From NCBI GenBank assembly GCA_020025395.1, contig JAHHSE010000100.1, positions 1 to 5,666 on the forward strand: 5,666 nucleotides of DNA. Reading direction: 5' to 3'. Within the stretch, counting starts at the first letter, position 1; the number at the start of each line of letters is the position of its first letter. Below, one piece after another: positions 1 to 4,792 of this stretch. The notes beneath the pieces were generated by a model. The model was not told where the DNA came from. It saw only the letters and a program-made list of their open reading frames with translations, and searched no databases. The stretch comes from Oscillospiraceae bacterium. Its GTDB lineage: Bacteria; Bacillota; Clostridia; Oscillospirales; Oscillospiraceae. Both the position numbers and the translations under genes were made by a program.

Positions 1-1
1 A

Positions 2-129
2 GCTGCTTTTAAGCGTTGGCTATGGTTAATTGTTGCAAGAGATTATAATCAAGCTGTTTCTGATGAATTTCTTTTCGGTACGACGGTGAATGTTTACGCA
101 CAGCTATTGAAATTTATTGTTGATTATGA
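2..129 (+). other. 3' part of an unrecognised AT-rich reading frame, cut by the window edge and fused to IS remnant DNA
   Basis: The frame starting at base 2 is open from the window edge and reads AAFKRWLWLIVARDYNQAVS and onward to about FIVDYEK. From about 130 the same DNA encodes IS256 transposase in a different frame, so the continuation to the TAA at 302-304 is an out-of-frame fusion, not native protein. The first 120 bases are about 36% G+C, clearly lower than the genes from 943 on. A GTG at 86 could start a short frame, but no convincing ribosome binding site precedes it and the upstream frame is equally open. I do not recognise the family; the aromatic and charged composition suggests a soluble protein. 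It may be the truncated end of another mobile-element or prophage gene, and it is probably non-functional at this junction. Confidence 0.35.
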
Positions 130-820
130 AAAACAGATAACAGCCGAAACGGCCGCAGCAGCAAAACACTGCGTACCAGCTTTGGAGCTGTGGATGTATC
201 CGTCCCTCAAAACTGACAGGGCGGCTTTGAGCCTCAGATACTCAAAAAAATCTGACCAGTATCAGTCAGGATATGGAAGAAAAGATCCCCTCCATGTACC
301 CTAAGGGCATAACCACCGGTGATATTGAGACCCACATCCAGGATATTTACGGCATTTCCGTCTCCGACAGTCGGTCATCCGGATCACGGACCAGATCCTG
401 CCCATCGCCAAAGAGCGGCAGCAGCGCTTTTTGGAATCCATCTACGCCGTAGTCTTTCTAGATGTTATTCACTGTCCGCAGCGAAGGGCAGATCGTGAAC
501 AAAGTGGTGTACATCGCCATTGCGGTTTATGCCGCTTTGGACAAGCAGGCAGCTCTGGATACTCTGGACACCTTTGGAGCGCGCTGGGACAAGACATACC
601 GGAAAATCTCCCCCAGTCCCGGCGGGCTATTTGGGCCAATCTCAGCACCTGTTTCAGGTACCCCCAGGAGGTGCGCAGACTGATCTGCACCACCAACGCC
701 CTTGAGGAGTTCAACCGCCGGCTTCGCAAGGTGACCAAGGCGAAATCGGTGTTTCCTACTGATGACAGCCTGCGGAAAATGTTGTATTTGCACATGATGG
801 ATATCCCCAAAAAATGAACC
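130..820 (+). pseudogene. IS256-family (mutator-type, DDE) transposase pseudogene
   Basis: The protein can be reassembled from successive frames. Frame 1 at 130-249 gives KTDNSRNG, SKTLRTSFGAVDVSVP and FEPQILKK, with a TGA at 214-216 where the family usually has Arg. Frame 3 at 249-368 gives LTSISQDMEEKI and DIYGISVSDS. Frame 2 at 371-470 gives ITDQILPIAKE and AVVFLDVIH, whose Asp codon at 461-463 is the first catalytic Asp. Frame 3 at 471-611 gives VRSEGQIVNKVVYIAIAV and then jumps to YAALDKQAALDTLDTF. Frame 2 at 614-817 gives WANLSTCFRYPQEVRRL, TTNALEEFNR (catalytic Glu about 704-706) and KAKSVFPTDDSLRKML. TGA at 815-817 replaces the Trp of the usual KKWTG, and TGR continues after it. The jump at about 522-531 removes roughly 90-100 codons, including the second catalytic Asp (CTDN region). 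Frame changes sit near 250 (A-run), 368, 470 and 611 (C-run). Family identity is very likely; activity is ruled out. Confidence 0.88.
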
Positions 821-851
821 GGGCGGCAGCCGGATCAACCTGCTGCCGCCC
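821..851. repeat. Perfect 10-bp inverted repeat (hairpin) at the 3' end of the transposase remnant
   Basis: GGGCGGCAGC at 821-830 is exactly complementary to GCTGCCGCCC at 842-851, with an 11-base loop. The left arm overlaps the last recognisable transposase codons (TGR). The sequence after the right arm, TGATAAATTTTGC, is AT-rich but has no clean T-run, so this is at best a weak terminator for the former IS transcript. Such a hairpin near the end of an IS can also limit read-through into the element, but that is inference. Confidence 0.6.
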
Positions 852-883
852 TGATAAATTTTGCTCTATTCGCACCTATAGAC

Positions 884-913
884 GGAGTTTACACAGAATT
901 GGGGATTGACCCC
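884..913 (-). repeat. Putative right terminal inverted repeat of the IS256-family element
   Basis: Read inward on the minus strand from 913, the sequence begins GGGGTCAATCCCCAATTCTG and continues TGTAAACTCC. The GTGTAAA core about 20 bases in resembles the terminal repeats of IS256, whose ends carry TTGTGTAAAA at a similar place. The left partner is missing, so the exact outer boundary is inferred; it probably falls in the C-run at 910-913, right at the following hairpin. Confidence 0.5.
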
Positions 914-932
914 TCTCTGAATCAGAGAGGGG
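910..932 (-). terminator. Stem-loop just downstream of the CD1247-type gene; possible transcription terminator lacking a U-tract
   Basis: CCCCTCTCTG at 910-919 pairs perfectly with CAGAGAGGGG at 923-932, leaving a 3-base loop. It lies 10 bases beyond the stop codon of the minus-strand gene at 943, the usual place for an intrinsic terminator. In the minus direction the stem is followed by TCAATCCCC, not a U-tract. In the plus direction it is followed by ATTCTTCTGCTT, which is only mildly T-rich. The outer edge coincides with the inferred IS end, so the original T-run may have been displaced by insertion. Confidence 0.45.
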
Positions 933-942
933 ATTCTTCTGC

Positions 943-1377
943 TTACTCATGCTCGTGACCGCAGCCACAGCCGCAGCTGCCATCCTCACAGCAGTCCTCG
1001 TGAATATCAATGGCAAATTTCTCCGTGCAGGAGGGGCACTCTACCACACCGGCTTCCAGAACATCCTCATCAATACAAATGTCAGCACCGCACTTGGGGC
1101 ACTCCACCTCGAAGAAGTCCTCTTCCTCGTGGCAGCAGTCATCCTCATCTTCTTCCTCGAAGACAACCTCCTCCACATCGGAGAGATCATCGGAGATGGT
1201 GTCGATCTCCTCACCCAGGGAGGCGCAGGTGTCCTCCAGATCCTCGATGGACAGTCCCACCTCCTCCAGAACATCCAGAACGGCGGCAATCAGCTTGGCT
1301 TCTTTGGAAGTCTCCGTATCCAGAGACATCCCGTCAAACATACCCTTCACATAGGCAACCTTTTCAGAAATTGTCAT
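943..1377 (-). CDS. CD1247-type acidic zinc-ribbon protein with Cys/His-rich C-terminal tail
   Basis: The protein has 144 residues. The ATG at 1377-1375 is chosen because AAAGGAG lies about 7 bases upstream; the frame stays open further 5' but without a comparable site. Residues 1-50 (start MTISEKVAYVKGMFDGMSLD) match the N-terminal domain of the clostridial family named after Clostridioides difficile CD1247, a helical, acidic domain. Residues 55-90 are strongly acidic and likely helical. Residues 93-117 form a zinc ribbon with CPKC (C93, C96) and CPSC (C114, C117). Additional potential metal ligands are C81, C82, H83, C101, H126, C129, C130, C135, C137, C139, H141 and H143, ending in SCGCGCGHEHE. 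No signal peptide or membrane segment is visible, so it should be cytoplasmic. It lies 80 bases after efp on the same strand and probably shares its transcript. The biochemical role is unknown; a regulatory or metal-responsive function is only inference. Confidence 0.85.
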   Translation of the reverse strand: MTISEKVAYVKGMFDGMSLDTETSKEAKLIAAVLDVLEEVGLSIEDLEDTCASLGEEIDTISDDLSDVEEVVFEEEDEDDCCHEEEDFFEVECPKCGADICIDEDVLEAGVVECPSCTEKFAIDIHEDCCEDGSCGCGCGHEHE

Positions 1378-1395
1378 GGTAAATCTCCTTTCCGT

Positions 1396-1409
1396 CGGCC
1401 AAAGGGCCG
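1396..1409 (-). promoter_or_regulatory. Small GC-rich hairpin just upstream of the CD1247-type ribosome binding site
   Basis: CGGCC at 1396-1400 pairs with GGCCG at 1405-1409 across a 4-base loop. On the minus strand it sits between the efp stop and the AAAGGAG ribosome binding site of the next gene. A 5-bp stem is short and no T-run follows, so termination is unlikely; it might stabilise the efp mRNA end or modulate initiation. I see no sigma-A promoter in the 1378-1457 gap, which supports co-transcription with efp. Confidence 0.25.
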
Positions 1410-1457
1410 TGATCCAGTCCATGTGTCACTCTTTGGATTCTTGCTGAGAAACGCAAT

Positions 1458-2027
1458 TTAACCCTTGCAGCGCTCCAGATATTCTCCGGTACGGGTATCG
1501 ATCTTGATCCGGTCACCGGGATTAATGAAGAGGGGAACCTTGATCTCTGTTCCGGTCTCCAGAGTGGCAGGCTTCGTCACATTGGTGGCGGTGTCGCCCT
1601 TGAAACCGGGGTCGGTCTCGGTTACTTCCAGTTCCACAAAGGTGGGAGGCTCCACAGCAAAGACCTTTCCCTTGTAGGAGTTCACCTTGCAGCTCATATT
1701 CTCCTTCACGAAGCGGAAGGAATCGCCCAGCAGATCCTTGCCGATGGGCAGCATATCAAAGGTCTCCATATCCATGAAGTAGTACAGGTCCCCATCGTTA
1801 TAGCTGTACTCCATCTCCTTCTTCTCCACAAAGGCCTGCTCAAACTTGGCGGTAGGGTTGAAGGAGGTCTCGGTCACGCCGCCGGTGATGACATTCTTCA
1901 TCTTGGTACGGACAAAGGCGGCGCCCTTTCCGGGCTTCACATGCTGAAACTCGACCACCTGCATGACCTGACCATCCATCTCGAAGGTCACGCCATTTCG
2001 GAAGTCACTGGCAGTAATCGTAGGCAT
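1458..2027 (-). CDS. efp: Translation elongation factor P (EF-P)
   Basis: EF-P binds between the P and E sites of ribosomes stalled at consecutive prolines and stimulates peptide bond formation. The protein has 189 residues, close to the usual bacterial length of about 185-190. The N-terminal KOW-like domain (about 3-62) contains the conserved loop HVKPGKGAAFVR at 29-40; by alignment with E. coli, Lys34 is the residue that receives a post-translational modification in many bacteria. The central OB domain spans about 66-125. The C-terminal OB domain (about 130-186) ends with the family signature NPGDRIKIDTRTGEYLER at 169-186. The ATG at 2027-2025 has GGAGG about 10 bases upstream. A promoter-like sequence lies at 2078-2106. 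The gene sits between pepP and the CD1247-type gene, an order related to the B. subtilis yqhT-efp locus. No EpmA- or EpmB-type modification gene is in the window. Confidence 0.98.
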   Translation of the reverse strand: MPTITASDFRNGVTFEMDGQVMQVVEFQHVKPGKGAAFVRTKMKNVITGGVTETSFNPTAKFEQAFVEKKEMEYSYNDGDLYYFMDMETFDMLPIGKDLLGDSFRFVKENMSCKVNSYKGKVFAVEPPTFVELEVTETDPGFKGDTATNVTKPATLETGTEIKVPLFINPGDRIKIDTRTGEYLERCKG

Positions 2028-2077
2028 TGGTTTTCATCCTCCATATAGTATGGTTTCTTTCATGGTTTATCTGAGAT

Positions 2078-2106
2078 ATTTTAACCCATATTTCCTCATA
2101 TTGCAA
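2078..2106 (-). promoter_or_regulatory. Putative sigma-A promoter for efp
   Basis: On the minus strand, TTGCAA (2106-2101) is separated by exactly 17 bases from TAAAAT (2083-2078). The match to TTGACA / TATAAT is good, and the whole segment is AT-rich compared with the flanking genes. Transcription would start near 2071, giving a leader of about 44 bases before the efp ATG. This would let efp and the downstream gene be expressed independently of the yqeG promoter, while read-through from pepP remains possible because no terminator hairpin is visible in 2028-2121. Confidence 0.6.
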
Positions 2107-2121
2107 GTGCTTTTCCGCTTT

Positions 2122-3183
2122 TTAGAGAATGATAAGCTCCTTGGGCGCTTTGGTGATGACCTCACACCCGTTTTCCTTCAGCATCAGCACATCCTCAATG
2201 CGGACTCCAAATCTGCCGGGGATATAGATGCCAGGCTCGGCGGACAGAGTGGCGCCTGCCCCGATGACCTGCTTGCAGGAGGGGGAGAACCGGGGGTCCT
2301 CATGGATTTCGATGCCCAGACTGTGACCAAAGCCATGTCCAAAGTATTCCCCATATCCCCCATCGGCAATCACTCTTCGGGCCGCTTCATGGACATCGGC
2401 CCCCACCACTCCGGCCTTGGCGGCGGCAATGCCGGTGAGCTGAGCCTCCAGGACGATGTGATAGACCTTCTTCATCTCCTCGGTAGGCTCTCCCAAAGCC
2501 ACAGTCCGAGTCATATCAGAGCAGTAGCCCTGATACTTGCAGCCGAAGTCCATGGTGATGAACTCACCCTTTTCCACCTTCTTTTCGCTGGGGATGGCGT
2601 GGGGCATACTTCCGTTGGGGCCGGAGGCCACAATGGGGTCGAAGCTCATTTTCTCCGCCCCGAAACGGAGCATATCATATTCCAGTTTGGCGGCAATCTC
2701 CTTTTCGGTGACGCCGGGCTTGATGAACCGGAGGATCTCCTCCAGGGCCTTCTCCGAGATCCGCTGGGCCCTCACCATCCGATCCAGCTCCTCCTCATCC
2801 TTATACATCCGAAGATCGGTGAGCAGGCTCCCGGCGGGGACAAACTCCGTCTCCACCTCTTTCGTCCAGTCGTTGTAGTCGGATACCGACATATACTGAT
2901 CCTCAAAGCCCAGCTTCCTGATTTTGTGCCGCTGGACCAGATCCTTTATCTCGGCCCTGTAGCTCCGTCCCTCCGGCATGGAAACAGTACAGTCGCCAAC
3001 CTGGTTTTTGCAGGCCTCAATGTACCGGGAATCGGTGAAATAATAATTTCCTTCCCCGGTAACCAGACCCACACCCTCACCGTGGAAGCCGATGGCGTAA
3101 AACTCTCCCGGCTCGCTGGTGATGAGCATGGCATCCAGGCCCAGCTCCGGCAGCTTTGCTGCGATCTTATTCAAATGATTCAT
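2122..3183 (-). CDS. pepP: Xaa-Pro aminopeptidase (aminopeptidase P family, M24B metallopeptidase)
   Basis: The enzyme removes an N-terminal residue that precedes proline, using a di-metal site (commonly Mn). The protein has 353 residues, the size of the short YqhT-type members. The ATG at 3183-3181 follows AAGGAAG by 8 bases; the frame extends 32 codons further upstream, but that extension lies mostly in the intergenic gap and lacks family similarity. Residues about 4-125 are the N-terminal creatinase-like domain and 132-345 the pita-bread catalytic domain. All five metal ligands are visible: D212 (MDFG), D223 (CSDMTRT), H287 in HGFGHSLG, E316 (LSAEPGIY) and E330 (VRIEDV). H294 in IEIHE matches the catalytic His of the family. 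There is no signal peptide, so it is cytoplasmic. It lies 79 bases after the TIM-barrel gene and 94 bases before efp. The gene is intact; substrate preference (tripeptides or longer versus Xaa-Pro dipeptides) cannot be decided by eye. Confidence 0.95.
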   Translation of the reverse strand: MNHLNKIAAKLPELGLDAMLITSEPGEFYAIGFHGEGVGLVTGEGNYYFTDSRYIEACKNQVGDCTVSMPEGRSYRAEIKDLVQRHKIRKLGFEDQYMSVSDYNDWTKEVETEFVPAGSLLTDLRMYKDEEELDRMVRAQRISEKALEEILRFIKPGVTEKEIAAKLEYDMLRFGAEKMSFDPIVASGPNGSMPHAIPSEKKVEKGEFITMDFGCKYQGYCSDMTRTVALGEPTEEMKKVYHIVLEAQLTGIAAAKAGVVGADVHEAARRVIADGGYGEYFGHGFGHSLGIEIHEDPRFSPSCKQVIGAGATLSAEPGIYIPGRFGVRIEDVLMLKENGCEVITKAPKELIIL

Positions 3184-3262
3184 GGGGATAACTTCCTTTC
3201 TGAATTGAATTTGCGTCCCGATTGCATGGATATTCAGAAGCGCCCTCCTCTGTTCCGGAGGC

Positions 3263-4111
3263 TTAGAGGCGGCTTTCATACATTTTCTTCATGGTCAGGG
3301 CATCCTCCGCCTGGGTCCCGGCAGACTCACAGATGATGGTAGGGCTCCAGCCCCGGCGGGCCAGTTCTTCCATCAGAGGCTCCGGCTCAGGGCCATACCC
3401 TCCGTGATCCCGGAAGGTGCGGTGACATTTCTCTCCTCCGCCGGCGGTAAATTCGATGCGGGAAAAGTGGCTGTGGAAGCGGGAGGCCCGCTCCTCCCCC
3501 AAGACCTGGGCCATCCGGTCCAGTATCCTGGCGGTGGCCTCCGGACCCTGATCCGCCCCCAGGGAGCGGGCGCACAGGTGGCCGAAGTCCACACAGGGCA
3601 GAAGGCGGTCATCCAGGGTGCAAAGCTCCAAAACCTCCTCCAGATCCCCCAGCTGGTTGATCTTCCCCATGGTTTCGGGACATAGGGTGATGTGCCCATA
3701 TCCCGCGGCGTCACAGCGCTGCATGATCTTGGGCAGGACGGTGAGGGCCGCCTCCTGAGCCTCCCTCCTCCCCCGCTTCATCAGAGCGCCGGTATGGATG
3801 ACCACTCGGGCGGCCCCCATCCAGTCGGCGGCCTGGCAGGCATCCAGAACATAGCCAGCCGTCTTCTCCAGCGTCTCCTCATTGGCCAGGTTGATAAAGT
3901 AGGGGGCGTGGAGGGAGAGGGAGATCCCGGCCTCCACCGCCTTCTGTCCCAGCTTTCTCGCCGTTTCCTCCCCTACATGGACCCCTTTTCCGCACTGGTA
4001 CTCATAGCAGTCCAGTCCCAGCTCCGCCAGCCATGCGGGGGCCTGTAAGGAGGATTTGTATTTTGCGGAAAACGACTCTGCGTTTCCCGCCGGTCCAAAT
4101 TTTACGCTCAA
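3263..4111 (-). CDS. Endonuclease IV-like TIM-barrel protein (AP endonuclease family 2 fold)
   Basis: The protein has 282 residues. The start is a TTG at 4111-4109 that overlaps the yqeG stop as TTGA, with AGGAGAGG upstream (GAGG 9 bases from the TTG); the product begins (M)SVKFGPAGNAESF, as is typical for this clostridial family. Metal-site motifs follow endonuclease IV order: H68 in LSLHAPYFINLA, H106 in VVIHTGAL, E146 in CPETMG, D175 and H178 in CVDFGHL, H213 or H215 in FHSHFSRIE, H230 in GEKCHRTF and E262 in ICESAG. Where Nfo has Asp two residues before the later His (DRH), this protein has Lys228 (EKCH), so one ligand of the classic tri-zinc site is missing or replaced. AP endonuclease or sugar isomerase/epimerase activity are both possible for the fold; I would not call it Nfo. 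Tight coupling to yqeG suggests a shared process that is not established. No signal peptide is seen. Confidence 0.85.
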   Translation of the reverse strand: MSVKFGPAGNAESFSAKYKSSLQAPAWLAELGLDCYEYQCGKGVHVGEETARKLGQKAVEAGISLSLHAPYFINLANEETLEKTAGYVLDACQAADWMGAARVVIHTGALMKRGRREAQEAALTVLPKIMQRCDAAGYGHITLCPETMGKINQLGDLEEVLELCTLDDRLLPCVDFGHLCARSLGADQGPEATARILDRMAQVLGEERASRFHSHFSRIEFTAGGGEKCHRTFRDHGGYGPEPEPLMEELARRGWSPTIICESAGTQAEDALTMKKMYESRL

Positions 4112-4614
4112 GCTCCTGTTCCTCTCCTGGTCAGTTTCCGAAAGGGCCATTCCACCCCATAGCGCAGATATCGGCCCGGATTGCCCGCCAGCCGGATGGG
4201 CTCCACCAAAACGGTCCGCAGCCCCGCCCGGTTTGCCCCCAGTACATCGGTGAAGATCTGATCCCCCACCATCAGGGCCTCTTCCGGGGCACAGCCGCAC
4301 AGGTCCAGCGCCTGTAAAAATCCCCGGATTCCCGGTTTCCCCGCGTGGCGGACATATCCGATCCCCAGGGCGTCGCAATAATGGGGGACCCGTGCGGCCT
4401 TTCGGCTGTTGGAGACCACAAAAAGACGAATCCCCGCCTCCTCCAGCCCTTCCTTCCATCGGCGGACCTCCGGCGTGGGGCGTTCAGAGGAGTAAGGGGT
4501 CAGGGTGTTGTCCAGATCCGCCAAGACCAGATGAATGCCCCAGGACACCAGTTTGTCGGGGGTCAAGTGAAATATATTCGGCACCCGTTCATCCGCTATC
4601 AGGGAAAAAGCCAT
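4108..4614 (-). CDS. yqeG: YqeG family HAD-IIIA type phosphatase
   Basis: The protein has 168 residues. The ATG at 4614-4612 is preceded by GGAG inside AGAGGAGAG about 8 bases upstream; an in-frame ATG at 4716 would add 34 Arg/Gly-rich residues from the GC-rich leader and is not favoured. HAD motifs are clear: motif I D33 and D35 in LADLDNTLTPY, motif II S68 in VVSNS, motif III K93 in HAGKPG and motif IV D118 with D123 in MVGDQIFTD. There is no large cap insertion, as expected for the IIIA subclass. YqeG proteins are related to the Gep4 phosphatidylglycerophosphate phosphatase, so dephosphorylation of phosphatidylglycerophosphate in phospholipid synthesis is a plausible role, though not proven for this protein. 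The stop overlaps the next start (TTGA at 4111-4108), implying translational coupling. It is the first gene of the minus-strand block and has a strong promoter at 4750-4778. Confidence 0.93.
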   Translation of the reverse strand: MAFSLIADERVPNIFHLTPDKLVSWGIHLVLADLDNTLTPYSSERPTPEVRRWKEGLEEAGIRLFVVSNSRKAARVPHYCDALGIGYVRHAGKPGIRGFLQALDLCGCAPEEALMVGDQIFTDVLGANRAGLRTVLVEPIRLAGNPGRYLRYGVEWPFRKLTRRGTGA

Positions 4615-4665
4615 CGGGTCTCTCCTCTCTGTCCTGTTTGTTCCGGGTTCGGCATAGAATGCTCT

Positions 4666-4723
4666 CAACCGCCCATCGCGGTTGGGTGCCCGGCCCGGGC
4701 CTCGCCCCTTCTCCATTGGAATG
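4666..4723 (-). promoter_or_regulatory. Inverted-repeat-rich leader of the yqeG transcript
   Basis: The roughly 130-base leader between the predicted start near 4743 and the ATG at 4614 has several self-complementary segments: CAACCGC (4666-4672) with GCGGTTG (4678-4684), the palindrome GGCCCGGGCC at 4692-4701, and CCATT/AATGG at 4712-4723. CCCC at 4705-4708 could extend the last stem by pairing with GGGG at 4723-4726. None is followed by a T-run. I do not recognise a known riboswitch or T-box; the leader is long for a housekeeping gene and could fold strongly. Confidence 0.4.
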
Positions 4724-4727
4724 GGGC

Positions 4728-4756
4728 TTTCCTTTCCAGATTCGATTTTATTATAT
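4728..4756 (+). promoter_or_regulatory. Possible weak plus-strand promoter for the divergent gene
   Basis: TTTCCT (4728-4733) and TTATAT (4751-4756) are separated by 17 bases and would place the start near 4763, about 30 bases before the ATG at 4793. The -35 match is poor. The proposed -10 overlaps the -10 of the minus-strand yqeG promoter almost completely, because ATTATAT reads well in both directions. This is a tentative call, since no better plus-strand promoter is visible in the 178-base divergent gap. Confidence 0.3.
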
Positions 4757-4778
4757 CACACCGAATGTATACCGACAA
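4750..4778 (-). promoter_or_regulatory. Strong sigma-A promoter with extended -10 for yqeG and the genes after it
   Basis: On the minus strand, TTGTCG (4778-4773) is followed after exactly 17 bases by a perfect TATAAT (4755-4750). TG stands one base upstream of the -10 (TGATATAAT), giving an extended -10 element. The predicted start is near 4743. The -35 hexamer touches the AAGGGGG ribosome binding site of the divergent gene at 4777-4783. Confidence 0.75.
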
Positions 4779-4792
4779 GGGGGTAACCTGCC

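Larger units (their letters stand above)
130..913 (+). mobile_element. Degenerate remnant of an IS256-family insertion sequence (right part)
   Basis: The element is defined by recognisable IS256-family transposase fragments in all three plus frames from about 130 to 832, followed by an IS256-like terminal sequence at 884-913. The left end and the N-terminal coding part are absent; the first recognisable residues are KTDNSRNG at 130-153, which lie well inside a complete transposase. Because only one end remains, no target-site duplication can be read. With its multiple lesions the element cannot make its own transposase. It lies downstream of the minus-strand gene ending at 943 and points towards that gene's 3' end, so it does not interrupt the conserved gene block. 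Confidence 0.8.

Noticed and set aside
130..820. Programmed ribosomal frameshifting as the explanation for the split transposase
   Set aside because: Four frame changes, two nonsense codons and a large internal loss cannot be repaired by a programmed shift, and IS256-type transposases are normally made from one continuous frame.
949..1461. A 170-codon plus-strand open frame with hydrophobic stretches opposite the CD1247-type gene
   Set aside because: The hydrophobic residues arise from the reverse complement of Glu/Asp codons in the acidic protein; there is no good ribosome binding site and the opposite strand has a recognisable family.
3235..3262. Possible terminator between the TIM-barrel gene and pepP (GCCTCC / GGAGG pairing)
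   Set aside because: The stem is only about 5 bp and imperfect, with no T-run in the minus direction, so read-through into pepP is more likely.
2050..3336. A 428-codon plus-strand open frame covering the aminopeptidase P gene
   Set aside because: It is antisense to a complete M24 peptidase with all metal ligands, has no family similarity and has a low-complexity His/Leu/Gly composition typical of antisense frames in GC-rich genes.
4112..4459. N-terminal extension of the TIM-barrel frame upstream of the TTG
   Set aside because: This stretch is out-of-frame translation of yqeG. Family similarity starts at SVKFGPAGN directly after the TTG, which overlaps the yqeG stop.
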